Notes under the pieces: generated by a model | The model's database searches: none | What the model saw: the letters and a program-made list of their open reading frames with translations, nothing else | What the model was told of the DNA's origin: nothing | Part shown: piece by piece, positions 1-10,663 of the stretch | How positions within the stretch are numbered: the stretch's first letter is position 1 | How the letters are laid out: each line of letters starts with the position of its first letter | Assembly: GCF_000611645.1 (NCBI RefSeq) | Contig: NW_014013063.1 | Span: 1-24,109, forward strand | Length of the DNA stretch: 24,109 bases | Direction of reading: 5' to 3' | Source: Monoraphidium neglectum | Lineage: Eukaryota; Chlorophyta; Chlorophyceae; Sphaeropleales; Selenastraceae | Translations under genes and position numbers: made by a program

Positions 1-37
1 GAGGGGGAGGGAGAGGGAGAGGGAGAGGGAGAGGGAG
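1..37. repeat. GAGGGA simple repeat
   Basis: The first 37 bases are an imperfect purine-only hexamer array (GAGGGA units, first unit GAGGGG). It lies inside what I read as an intron of the minus-strand gene at the left edge, where it would appear as a pyrimidine tract. It may continue beyond the window. Confidence 0.85.
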
Positions 38-134
38 TGCATCCGGACCTGTCGTGTTGGCGCGCTGGCATATGGACGCATGCACGCAGGTTGGGGTATG
101 GTAATGGGTAGTTGTGAATGGTGCCGCACCACAC

Positions 135-1026
135 CTTGGCAGGCCTGCTGGCCAGGCTGCGCAGCATGTGGTGTGGCAGGCGGATGCCGCGCCTGAGGTT
201 GCCCCACTCGGGCACCATGTCCTGCGGGGCAGGGCAGAGGCAGCGGCATCAAGACATGATGATTCAGTGACCTACAAACCAGATATGCATCGCCCACCTT
301 GGAAGAAAGGCGATAAGACTTTGCAGTTCCGCAAATGCGCTTGAAGGGTTGGCAGCATTACTTCTTCCCAATCAGTGACAATAACTGCTGCAGCTATCTA
401 GATCGCCGCTGCGGACAGTGGCACCAAAATGAGGCTGTTTCTACCCTACGAACCTCTGCAGCCACCTCCTCTGGGGTACGCGCACGCTTAAACAGGTTTG
501 GCACCGCGCCCGCAGCCTGCGCCAGCGCCAGCATCACAGCCTGGATTGTGGGGCCAGGGCGAAGGGCGCTGAGACCCGCACTGCTGGTGTGCAAGGGTGT
601 GCAAGGCTCAGCTGCAGCATGCTTGTTGGTTCACTGCAGATCGAAGCCGATGATTCTGGCACATTGAGCACTTGCGCAGCCTGCAGTCTCAAAGGACTAC
701 CACTCATGTGTGTCTCACCTGAAGCTGCTGGATGCTACGAGCTACCGGCTCCCTAGGTGAGCACGGCAACATGGGGCAGGATCAGCGTGGCCAGGCCAAG
801 CCCTCGCAATACACAGAGCGGCATGCTGCTGCCACCTGCATCAACATGCTGCCCCCGCTTGGCATCATTCAAAGCAATTCAACAGTCATGCTTACCCGTG
901 AGGAAAGGACAGCACTGCGGCTGGCGCGGCCCTTGCAGCGTCGCCTGTTCGCACTGCTGCTGCGTCGGTGGCCATACCAGCAACCAGCGCTGCCCCGTCC
1001 AACGGTTCCATTGCAGCTATTGACAT
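135..1026 (-). CDS. Unrecognised spliced gene, 5' part (runs off left edge)
   Basis: I infer three exons on the minus strand: 1026-896, 583-445 and 221-135. The supporting splice signals are donor GTAAGC at 895, acceptor CAG at 584-586, donor GTAGAA at 444, acceptor CGCAG at 222-226 and donor GTGTGG at 134. Reading phases agree across both junctions: exon 1 ends after two bases of a codon and exon 2 supplies the third; the exon 2-3 junction is phase 0. The partial product is 119 residues, beginning MSIAAMEPLDGAALVAGM and containing ARTPEEVAAEVRR joined to DMVPEWGNLRRGIRLP. Composition (Ala, Arg and Glu rich, helix-like) fits a real protein, but I do not recognise the family. The open frame upstream of the ATG to about 1524 has poor codon character and is probably 5' sequence. 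A second ATG at 1011 is possible. The gene continues to the left. Confidence 0.5.
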
Positions 1027-1954
1027 GCCCCGTCGGAAGAGCTTATGAGGTGCAAAAGGGGGCGACGATACGGTACACACGTCAATGCCTGCGCCTAGTA
1101 CGTATGATCTGTGTCTTCGCACGACAAATCTACACGGGCTTAAGCGGAGAAACGTACCTAACAGGTGTGTGAACGCTTGCCTCAGCTGCTTGATAACAAC
1201 TAGCGTGCAGCGTTGCGCTCGTCGACCACTGGCACTTGCACATGCAGATGCTGACAGCACCATAGAACCGTCCGCATCGAGCACACACGAACACCTCATT
1301 GTTTTGACTCTATATGGGACAGTAAATTCTTCCTGTTCCTCATCATATTCATGCATGTAAAAGCAGGCAGCTTCACGCAAGTGACAGCCAGCCAATGGCA
1401 AGGCCTTACTCTTCATCACTGCTGTCCTGTCAACCTGGACCCTTTTCGTGAGAATGCCATATGATATACGTGTGACTGTGCTCTGCATCAAGTCTGCCGC
1501 GGATTGGTCGAAATGTCCCAGCACATGTATGTGAACATCGTTTGCACAGCGAGCACTCAGTACAATCCAATATCAGCGTCTTGGTATCTTGAAATGCGTC
1601 TCAACCGCACAGCCACGCAGATTGCAGCAGTGCGCTTCATGATGGCATGTCACTGATGGACAGTGTTCTCTGCTTAATCCCCTAATTGGCCCCGATCTGT
1701 AAAGCAAAAATGTTGGTTTGACTGAGCAGTGCAGCAACACCACAATTTGTGTATCATTTCCGCCACAAAACTGGTTTCGAAGACTAGCAGGTGGTGTTAC
1801 ACACAATCGACCGCACTGAGAAGACAAATGATACAATTCCACTAGGCTTTGCAGCCCAGGGAAATGCCTGCAGTATATGGCAGGTCAGCTGCGCACGCGC
1901 CACTCTCAACCGGAAGGGCAAACATTTACAACCAAAAAGCCCGAAGGTTGAGGT
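1027..1954. other. Intergenic: 5' flank of left gene and 3' flank of LHCII gene A
   Basis: I see no convincing coding exon on either strand. Candidate frames here are short and rich in His, Cys and Arg, as expected of chance translation. The left part should contain the promoter of the minus-strand gene starting at 1026. The right part is the 3' end of LHCII gene A, including its TGTAA words. Confidence 0.5.
1797..1801 (-). terminator. Candidate TGTAA polyadenylation signal of LHCII gene A
   Basis: TTACA on the plus strand reads TGTAA on the minus strand, about 155 bases after the stop codon of LHCII gene A. TGTAA is the usual polyadenylation word of green algae such as Chlamydomonas. A second copy at 1926-1930 is only about 25 bases past the stop and is less likely to be the one used. 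Confidence 0.45.
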
Positions 1955-3643
1955 TTATGCCGGCAGGAACTTGGAAGCGAATGCCCTGTGGGGATGTGCA
2001 AGATGCGGTGTTCAACACGCACAATGTGAAATGTATGATGAGTTGCAGGCAAACATGCAAGTTTGTGGCAGCAAGTGCCTGTCAACCGCATCCTCAGTTG
2101 CTGCAGCACCGGCATGCGCCTTGCCACAGCCGTGGCTGCTGTGCCCCTCCCATTACTGTCCACCCACCACGCGTTGTTGGCGCCGGGCTCAGCAAGGTGG
2201 CTGTCCAGGTTGGCGATGGGGCCGTCACCGGTCACCAGGCCCTGCACAAAGACTGCGTGCAGTGGAGTGATGGCAATGGGCAGCAGGTCACTTTAACGCA
2301 GGTATGCGGCAGATGCGGCTGCGCATCAAGGTGCATTTAAAACTGAGAGGGGCTTAAGGTCTAGTCCGCCCCTCGCGATCGTGCCAAGACGTTCCCATGA
2401 GGTATTTTTCCCGTGTCACTCACAGCCGAACATGGAGAACATGGCCAGGCGGCCGTTCTTGATCTCCTTGACCTTGAGCTCAGCCAGGGTGTCGGGGTCG
2501 TCGGCCAGGCCCAGGGGGTCAAAGGCCTCACCGGGGTACAGGGTGTCCAGGCCCTCGCCGAAGCCGCCGGGGGCCTCGCCGTTGTAGCGGAAGCTCTCAG
2601 CGGCGCCCATCACCACGAGCTGTGCAACAGAGGATACAAGGGGGCCAGTGCAGAGCAGGGGGCTGGCATGAGCGAACAAGCTTCCACAGCGCGGTGAGCA
2701 GGAAGTAAGGGTGAACATTATGGCGCTGCACCCACCCACCGTCCCCGTCAAGATCATGGCGCTGCACCCCACCTGGAAGCCCAGGGTGGCCAGGATGGAC
2801 TGGGCATGCACCAGGTTGGGGTTGCCCAGGTAGTTGAGGCCGTCCTCGGCGAAGATGGCGGTGCCAGCCTTGAACCAGACAGCGGAGTCGCCAAACGGCA
2901 CGCCGTTCTTGGCGAGGAGCTCGGGCGTCACGCAGCCCAGAGCGCCGAGCATGGCCCAGCGGGCGTGGATGACCTCAATGGTCCTGAAGCGGGCAAAGGT
3001 GGCGGGATCGGCCGACAGGCCGGCGGTGTCCCAGCCGTAGTCGCCGGGGAACTCGCCAGTCAGGTACGAGGGAGTATCAGCCTCGGAGAAGGAGCCTTTG
3101 GGGGAATGGGGGGATTGCAGCGTGTGAGGTCACCTAGGTGGTAGGGTGCACAATGTTTAGGTGCCGCACCAACAGAGCTCTGTGGCGCAGAAACATGCAC
3201 ATCAAGCCTAATGTGGAGCGTAGATGTGGACGCACATGGCAAGACCAGACGTTTGGACAATGGGCGTTTGGGCTACCTGACTGCCATTGTGTGCTGCCAC
3301 GCTCAACCGCATCTGCCCTCCCATGTCATGCTGGTCCCTGCTCACCCAGGTACTTGGGCCTGTCGGGGCCATACCACTCAACGGCCGCGCGGGGCACCAC
3401 GCGGGAGGACTGTGGGGATGGCAAGTGGCAGGTGAGGAGGAGGTAGGCGCGGTCAGTGAGGATCAGATTGCTGTTGGCAAGATCTTGGCGAGTCCGCGCT
3501 GCTCGTGCAGTTGATAGGCTAGAGTATGTAGAGATATATAGATTATCGGGACGTGCACGTGTGGGCCTGGGGCGCCTCACCTTAGCACCGGTCGTGCGGG
3601 CCGCGGTGCGCAGAGCGCTCTTGGAGGAGAGGGCGAAGGCCAT
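1955..3643 (-). CDS. Light-harvesting chlorophyll a/b protein of LHCII (gene A)
   Basis: This encodes a major LHCII antenna apoprotein, which binds chlorophyll a/b and carotenoids in thylakoid membranes. Six exons on the minus strand: 3643-3581, 3409-3346, 3095-2773, 2619-2424, 2252-2168 and 1985-1955. They give 253 residues, a normal length. Exon 1 is the plastid transit-peptide start ([16 protein letters not shown]). Exon 2 carries the LHCII trimerisation motif WYGPDR. Exon 3 holds helix 1 with [15 protein letters not shown], including the chlorophyll-ligand Glu and the Arg. Exon 4 holds helix 3 with [14 protein letters not shown]. The last intron (GTGGGT...CCCACAG) restores the canonical C-terminus [13 protein letters not shown]; without it the frame runs into meaningless sequence. 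All introns are GT-AG and all phases agree. It pairs with gene B at 8885, head to head about 5.2 kb away. The member type within Lhcbm is not assigned. Confidence 0.93.
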
Positions 3644-4514
3644 GTTGGAGGAGTGGTGAGACGACACGAAAATAACTCTCGTTGTGAACGAGATGGTATG
3701 GTGTACGGGGAAGGGCCCCGAATTTCACCAAGGCAGGTGCGGCAGATTGCCAGGCACAGCGGCGAGGTTTAGTGCCAGATACTGTGTGTGCACACCAACG
3801 GACATGTCTACAGACAGCTGCACACGGCAAAGATTGCAGATGAACGCAATAGCTTAGAGTATAGTGCGGCTGCCAGCGGCTGCATACTTCACAGGGGCTG
3901 AAGTATAGATGAGTTGATTGCACAACGGCTGCACCAGCGCCGCGTCGCAATCGCGCTTAAGACTGTGAACGCCCGTCTAGACCCCTGCTTCATGCAGGTA
4001 CATTGGCGGAGCTAACAAGGACGGCTTTGGTACCCACGGGCTCAAACACGCTCTCCAGCAGGAGAAGCGCGTTCCGAGCTGCCAGGAGCTGTAGGCCAGG
4101 CGGCTCATGGAAAATCCTATTGCTGGTCAAGATCTGAGTCAGCACAAGGCGCAGCGACTGATCAGGCTGAGCAGTGTTGATATGTGAGCTGCCCACGCAT
4201 CAGCATGACTGCCCATCCTTTTGTTGCGTGGCCGTTTGTGCGTTGGCATAATTAAACATGGGTAGTGTTGAGGCTCAAATTGCCAGAGTGGTATCAAGGC
4301 GGCACAACCAAGGAGACTCTGAGAGTTGGAATAGTGAGTATGCTGTGCCACAGTGCAAGAACAGCAAGTGACGTGTTGGTCAAAAGGCATGCAATCGTCA
4401 AAATCGCGCCGCAGCCTGTATCTCAAGGCAGCGAGTTGGCCAGCAATGATCACGTTGTTGGTGGTGTGTCAAGACTGCAAGCATTGACTAGTGCCGCTGA
4501 TGCTCCTGCTGGCC
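3644..4514. other. Intergenic: promoter side of LHCII gene A and 3' flank of DUF1997 gene
   Basis: The first few hundred bases should hold the promoter and 5' leader of LHCII gene A. A short perfect hairpin, CTCGTT-GTG-AACGAG, lies at 3678-3692 just upstream of its ATG. I saw no obvious TATA box. The only protein-like stretch here is the minus-strand frame at 3990-4196, listed separately. The rest appears non-coding. Confidence 0.45.
3990..4196 (-). other. Possible orphan coding exon, unknown product
   Basis: A minus-strand frame ending in TGA at 3990 has protein-like composition: Leu, Val and Ala rich, with SLRLVLTQILTSNRIF followed by LLAARNALLLLESVFEP. A plausible acceptor (CTGCTCAG) precedes the CCTGATCAG stretch near 4170. 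No clear upstream exon was found. A second frame with some coding character lies at about 4385-4453 (VIIAGQLAALRYRLRRDF). It could be the end of a small gene, a relic, an alternative 3' exon of the DUF1997 gene, or chance. I do not recognise it. Confidence 0.25.
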
Positions 4515-6521
4515 TCATTCTGAGACACTGGGAAGTCCCTCCTGCTGCTGGACCTCGTTTGGCTGCTGCTGGGGCAAACCCGCTAGCGCGGCTGCTGCTG
4601 TGGGCGTGCTGTCCTGCGTCGCTGGCGGCAGCAGGCTACCCGCCGCCGTGGTGCGCCGGCTGCTGTCGCCTGCCGCCCACCGGGCGTAATCAACAGCGAG
4701 CAGATCGAGGAAGCTAGGAAGCAGTGCCTGCATCACGAGCTTGGCCAGCAGCCCGCCAGTGGTTGACAGCAGCGGCCCTGGCACCGCGCTCAGTGGGGGC
4801 GGCACGCGCACGCGCAGCCGCACGTCCACGTCGCAGCGCAAGCGGCTGATCTGCTGCAAGCTCTCGCGAGTAGGAGCGTCACCTGCCGCAACCGCGATGT
4901 TTGCTGGCGCTGGCGGCTCTGCCACTCCTGCTGATGGCGCTGCTGCCGCCATCTTTCTGCTGCCCTTGTCGCCACCACCACTGCTGAATCCATGCGTGTG
5001 AGGTCTTCCGTGCTTGTGTGCGGCGTGCGGGTGCTTGTGATGCTTGACCGTGCGTTGCGTGTGAGGTAAAGCGTGACCGCTGTCGCGTCCATTGCCAGCT
5101 GCAGCTGCCATTGGCTGCGCTTTGCGCTTGACGCTGCTCAGCATGCGCGCACGCAAGTCAAACTGCACCTCCTCGTCCATGCGCGGCACGCCAATGCGCA
5201 GCTGGCCCGCAGTAAAAGTCACCTGGAACGGCACGTGCGGAAGTTGGGGCAAAGGGTGAGCTGTGGCAACGCCATTGAAGAGCGGGCAGTGCCGGCATGA
5301 GCTGCAAATCGCGCAACGTGCTTACACCGCGCCCAGCTGCAACAGCACGGCGGTCGAGGTAGGGGAAAATCCACGCCACTGCCAGGGATCTGGTGCGTTC
5401 GACCTGACATTGGCCAAGCTCTCTGCAACCACATGTGCCGGCCGCCCTTCCCGCTTCCGGTCGCTGCGGGTGCCCCTCACCCACCCCACCACCCGCAGCC
5501 CACCCACCGCCCCGAGCCTCTCGTCCACGTCCACGTCGATCACCAGCTGCGGCGTCAGCTCCAGCCCCACGATGTCCGCCAACGGGACCGTCAGCAGGAA
5601 CGACCCCGACACGGGCGGGGCCGCAGCGCCGCCACCGCTGCTGGACGCCTTGTCCCCCGACTCGCCACTCTGCGCAGCACACTCGTCACTGCTGCTGCCG
5701 CCCTGGGCGCCACCAGCATCGTCCCCGTCGCAGGACGGCAGGCGTGAGATGTAGCGCGGGTCAAGCAGGGAGTACTGCTCCAGAGGCAGGCCCAGGTAGG
5801 AGCGCAGATCACGCCGCGCTGGTGTGGGCCACGGCATTGGCGTCTGCCCGACGGTTGGCGTGGCGCTGGTCGCCGCCTCGGCTGCAGCTGGCGCTGCTGT
5901 GGCCGCGCCGCTGGTGGCGGCGATGGGTGGAAAGTGTTCCTGGAGGTTGGAAACGAAGGGACGCCAAGCCGCAAGGCATCAGTAGCAGGCGCAGCCATGT
6001 CATTCTGGTCCGTGCGGCGGGCTTTCAAATAACATTTTCTAAATAACACGTGCGGGCAGAGCATGCGCCGCAGCCGGGTCGCCATGCAGCCATTGAGAAC
6101 GCCAGCGCCGTACCACCAGCGTGGTCCCCGCCCTGACGCGCACCGTCACGTCCTTGGACCCTGACGCCCGCGCCTTGAGGGTCACCAACTTGCCGGGGTC
6201 GGAGCGCGCCAGCGCTGCCGCCTCTTCGCGTGCCCCCCTTGCAGCCTCGCGCGCGCTGCTGGCGTCGCTGTTGCCCCGGGCGCTGCTGCCGCTCGCGCTG
6301 CCGTCTGCGCTTCCGCTGCCGCCACCGCGGATCTTGCTGTTGATGGCAAGGACCTTGTTGATCGCGCCAACCGCGGCCTCCAGAGCGGCATACTCAGGAG
6401 GGCGGCGGCCCGCGCGCTGCAGCAACCCAGCCGGACAGCGGCGGCGCTGGTGGCGAGAGCCGCAGCACAGCGAACTTGCGTCCGCGTCATGACAAGCCCG
6501 CGAGCATGAGAGACTCCGCAT
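4515..6521 (-). CDS. DUF1997-family protein, probably plastid-targeted
   Basis: The best model has three exons: 6521-6117, 5939-5481 and 5222-4515, giving 523 residues. DUF1997 proteins occur in cyanobacteria and plastid-bearing eukaryotes, and their function is not established. Family marks are VTLKARASGSKDVTV (end of exon 1), LRSYLGLPLEQYSLLDPRYISRL followed by a low-complexity Ser/Gly/Ala insert and FLLTVPLADIVGLELTPQL (exon 2), and the closing block VRVPPPLSAVPGPLLSTTGG to LLAVDYARWAAG (about residues 418-474). The N-terminus is rich in Cys, Arg and Ser, like a transit peptide. ATG 6539 is an alternative start. The exon 2 donor is taken at GTGAGG (5480); GTGTAA at 5327 is also phase 0 and would add 51 residues. 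The exon 1 donor could be 3 bases later. A His-rich insert interrupts the conserved domain and is listed separately. Confidence 0.78.
4989..5042 (-). other. His-rich segment inside the DUF1997 protein
   Basis: The 18 residues HHKHPHAAHKHGRPHTHG contain eight histidines. They lie in an in-frame Lys/Gly/Ala-rich insertion between two conserved DUF1997 blocks. I saw no good GT-AG pair that would remove it. His clusters of this kind can bind metal ions; that role here is inference. Confidence 0.6.
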
Positions 6522-8884
6522 TGGTCCATGTGTGTGCATGGTCTTGGCCGCTTTGCAGCAGAGTACTTGCTGGTGGGACTGCAATGGCTGGACGCCGAGC
6601 TCACTTGTGCGCGCTGCAGCAGCAGACAACGCTGTCTGGGCAGTGCGCCGTTGGGCGCGAGTCAGCGGGCACGACAAAGAGAATACTGCAGCTGGATTAT
6701 ACTCTTCGCTGTGCGACAAGAAGCTTTAGCTGCGGTCCCTAGCCTCCAGCGTTACAGCACAACCGAACGCGGCGGGCAGCAATCTCAGTCCAGCGCATGT
6801 GTCGGGAAGTACGTGCACTTACATGCAATCAGTGACAATTTATTTTCGTGCATTGTCGGGTTCCGCAGATGTCAGGCAGGCAGCACAAAACAAAGATCTG
6901 CGGCGGGATGCAGGTCTGCGGTATGTCTTGTATGATTACGCTCGAGCTGCCCGTGCAGCCAGTACTCTGCCCCTTTGAGAGGAACACATCCTAGCCTGCA
7001 TGATGGGGATGGCGTTGGTGACATGATAGTACACCTCGACTACCGTATGTTGAAGTCGCAGTTGGCCGTCACAGTCACATCAGGGGCACTTGCAAGCAGC
7101 TTAGTGCTCGAACCAAGTAAGGTGTCCCTGCCCGTACCCGTTCCACTGGGTCTCATATCACAGTCACCTGAGCGTAACAGCCAGTCGATAAGAGCGGCAG
7201 AAGGGGTTTGAACGCGGGTTGTAGAAATCTGGCAAGAAGGCACATGCACAAAGTGTGTTCTCGTGGGCGTGAGGAGGGAATCTCGGCGACCATGCGATGG
7301 AAAGGTCACAGCGCCGGCGCCCGGGATGGGATTACATTTTCAGTGTGCCAGCAGAGGAGCAGGCATGGGACACAAAGTCTTCACAAGCATGTTACCGCAT
7401 GCCGGCGGGGTGTCTCTTGCACCAAAAGGCTGCATCTGACAGGGTGGCAAATGGTCGGTGTAGTCAGCGTGTTGAGAGGCACGGACGCCTTGCACCAATG
7501 GATCGCCGCGTGGGAACTCTGCAAGATGCTACTGTCACGACAGGGCATCATCACAACAGCTCCTTGGTCTTAATTGGTTTAACTGCCAATCAACTTCTTT
7601 GGCAGCTGTCAAAAGCATTATTTGGCAGTGAAGACAAACTGCTGTCAGTTCAACCATGCGCTAGTATTACTAGTGCCAGCTTGAAAAGCTGGTGCCACCG
7701 AACTGGATGTCGGCATGTCATGAACAGTATTGTGCGCATTTCCTGGCGTACGATGAAAAGATGTTGAGCCTGATGTCAAGGCTCATGTGCACCTATTTTG
7801 AAACAGTAGCCATGCATTGCTCATACCTGCCTGCGTGACTTGGAAAACGTCGTGTATCACCATGTCCCTGGAAGCGCTGGCGTGATGTATGGCCCCTCGA
7901 CACTGATTGATCTTCTTGTCATGCCCTTACATGATCAGCAAAAATCCCGCAGTTGATGGTGGGCATTCAAGCAACAACAGGTGCCCACATCCAGATGCAT
8001 TCACAGACATTTTTCAATCTCACAACCCACATTTGCATGCACATGCATACACCCTGTTGACAACACGATATGCCCACACTGTCCACCAAGAGCCGCACCT
8101 TGCATAGCCCCAGTCGCACCACACTGCTATGCAGCAAACTCCAACAGTGCACTTCCACCATGCAGTTGCAGGCAGCAAGAGACTTTTGCGGCACGGGGCC
8201 ATGGTGCAGGGTCAATGGCTGCCAAGGGTGGCGGCACCCTTGTGCGGGACCTTGGGCCACCGTGGGCACCCTTGTGCGGGACCTTGGGCCACCGTGGGCA
8301 GCCTCCGCACCTCTCTGCCGGCGGTGTCCTGCGCCGGGCCTGCAGGTTCCAAGGCTGCCCGTGGCTGACAGCCGCATGCCAGACATGAGGCTTCTAGGCG
8401 CAAGGTGAGCCTTTTGCATAACCGAGGGATAGGATGGCGTGCCGTGACAAATGCGCGCCAGAGCAGTGGCAGCACACCAGCGGGGCGCCTGACCCATCAA
8501 GCGAGTTCGGTGTGCACTTGCTCGTCACATACAGTGCTGCGCGGCATGCTGGTAAGTCAACCATTGTGCTCTTGCTGTCCGGTGAACCTGCGTCGGCAGG
8601 CCGCACAGGCCGTGCAGATCATGGACATGGCCGCAAATCATCTTGGCTGGGCGCACTTTGCAGTTGCACCACTGTCCCGCCATCTTGGCATACCAGACTG
8701 CTTCTGAGAATTTCCGGATCTCTGAACCCGACATCAAGGAACCAGGGGATGCGGGTTGGACGTGTTGAACCCTCGACTTCGCCTAGCAATCTGCCGCCCT
8801 GGCCTTAAATCTGGACCCCCCCTCACGTTTCACACACCTCCAGTCATCACTTCGATTCGGAGTTGTCACACACACTCCTCCAAA
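6522..8884. other. Intergenic spacer between DUF1997 gene and LHCII gene B
   Basis: This 2.4-kb stretch lies between the divergent DUF1997 (minus) and LHCII B (plus) genes. Open frames here (for example 7297-7767 plus and 7967-8500 minus) lack recognisable motifs and have His/Cys/Arg-rich chance composition, so I reject them. It should contain the promoters of both neighbours. One 32-bp exact tandem duplication lies at 8234-8297. I saw no RNA gene. Confidence 0.5.
8234..8297. repeat. Two-copy 32-bp tandem repeat
   Basis: The 32-base unit starting GCACCCTTGTGCGGGACC occurs at 8234-8265 and again, identical, at 8266-8297. The sequence diverges immediately after the second copy. Exact identity suggests a recent slippage or duplication event. 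No function is apparent. Confidence 0.9.
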
Positions 8885-10411
8885 ATGGCCTTCGCCCTCT
8901 CCTCCAAGAGCGCTCTGCGCACCGCGGCCCGCACTACCGGTGCCAAGGTGAGGCCTAAACCGGGACGTTTGGTAGGTTTCGGAGCGGTCGTATACTACGC
9001 TACAGCACGTTCAGAGCATGCAGAGGCGCACAAGTTGTGTACATGTGTTGTTGACCCCTATCTTCGCCCTGCGCTGCAGTCTTCCCGCGTGGTGCCCCGC
9101 GCCGCGGTTGAGTGGTACGGCCCCGACAGGCCCAAGTACCTTGGTGCGTCTTCACGGGGCTCCGGGGGTCGCTGGATGGGAGGGCAAGTCCTCGGGCTGA
9201 AGATCCCAGTGGAGATCTCGCTCAGACAGTTGCGGCGCAGTCACCTGATGAAAGCAGCACTCTGTAGAGACATATCAGCAGCGCTGGCACGCAACAGGTG
9301 TTTCTTTAGCAGGCAGCTTTGTTGCGGCGCCGGGATCGTGCCGGTCAACCAGCATCCCTGCACACACACACCCCTACCTAGGGGGCTTCTCCGATGGCGA
9401 CACTCCCGCCTACCTGACTGGCGAGTTCCCCGGTGACTACGGCTGGGACACCGCCGGCCTGTCGGCCGACCCCGCCACCTTTGCCCGCTACAGGGAGGTG
9501 GAGGTCATCCACGCCCGCTGGGCCATGCTCGGCGCTCTGGGCTGCGTGACCCCCGAGCTCCTGGCCAAGAACGGCGTGCCGTTCGGCGACTCCGCTGTCT
9601 GGTTCAAGGCTGGCGCCTCCATCTTCAGCGCGGACGGCCTCAACTACCTGGGCAACCCCAGCCTGGTGCACGCCCAGTCCATCCTGGCCACCCTTGCCTT
9701 CCAGGTGGGTGGGATTGCAGTGAGCGGGTGTATTGGCCTCGGGCAAGTACGACATGCCCTGAGACCACGTGTGGGCCAACACATTAGATGATTGCTGGCA
9801 TTGTGTCCGTTGTGCCCTGAAACCATATGTGGGTCTAAATGCTGGATGATTGATTTCATGATGTCCCTTGTGTCCGCCTGACCCATGTGTAACTCACACC
9901 TCCCGATCAAACACAGCTCGTGGTGATGGGCGCTGCTGAGGTGTACCGCTTCAACGGTTCCGCCCCCGGTGGCTTCGCTGAGGGCTCGGACACCCTCTAC
10001 CCCGGCGGCTCCTTTGACCCCCTGGGCCTGGCCGACGACCCCGACACCCTGGCTGAGCTCAAGGTCAAGGAGATCAAGAACGGCCGCCTGGCCATGTTCT
10101 CCATGTTCGGCTGTGAGTGACACGGGAGGGACGGGTACCACTCCCATGTCTATTGCTGAGTGTGCATCATGTGATGCGGGATCACGACAACACAGTTCAC
10201 GCCTGCCCTTCCCCCCTGTTGCCTGGATGGTGCTGTGTGTACGGGAAATTGGAATGTCGCTGATTGCTCACGCCTCGTTTCATGCATCCACAACACTGCA
10301 GTCTTCGTGCAGGGCCTGGTGACCAAGGAGGGCCCCATTGCCAACCTGGAGCTGCACCTGTCCAACCCCTCGGTGAACAACATCTTCGCCAATGCCCCCC
10401 GCCTGGCTTAG
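8885..10411 (+). CDS. Light-harvesting chlorophyll a/b protein of LHCII (gene B)
   Basis: A second LHCII apoprotein gene with five exons: 8885-8947, 9080-9143, 9382-9704, 9917-10112 and 10302-10411, giving 251 residues. Exons 1-4 have the same lengths and phases as in gene A (63, 64, 323 and 196 bases). The encoded transit-peptide start and the WYGPDR exon are identical to gene A. In exon 3 the two proteins differ at 13 of 108 residues. Helix motifs [15 protein letters not shown] and [14 protein letters not shown] are intact. The C-terminus differs: after the shared GPIANL the protein ends [16 protein letters not shown] with TAG in the same exon. The final intron and the usual WAFA.KF.P ending found in gene A are absent. 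Intron sequences are unlike those of gene A. The ATG is in good context (CCAAAATGG). Role: thylakoid light harvesting. Confidence 0.93.
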
Positions 10412-10663
10412 GCCGGTGCCCTGTATACTGCTGGTCACAATCACAAAGCCACCAACAGGCGGTTTTGTGGATGTTTTTGGTGCCCCTGCTGGGCAAAACC
10501 ATGCGTGCGGTCCCCGTCCGGAGCGGTTGAATGTGAGTGCGCTTGGTGACCGTGAGTGCAACTGGAGGAGATATTATGGCCTTTGGGGCATACGCGCATA
10601 CACATACAATGGTTGCACTGCACTGCGGAGCAACATGCGCGCCCATCATATCGGCCATGGTAA

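Noticed and set aside
892..1524. Extending the left-edge gene to an upstream start at about 1524
   Set aside because: The sequence upstream of ATG 1026 loses GC-rich codon character and gives a His/Cys/Arg-rich peptide; the short start fits better.
7297..7767. 156-residue plus-strand open frame in the spacer
   Set aside because: No motif, no helix or strand pattern, and chance-like His/Cys/Arg/Trp composition.
7967..8500. 177-residue minus-strand open frame across the 32-bp tandem repeat
   Set aside because: Composition is Cys/Met/Trp rich and erratic; the repeat gives an out-of-phase peptide (32 is not a multiple of 3); no splice structure is supported.
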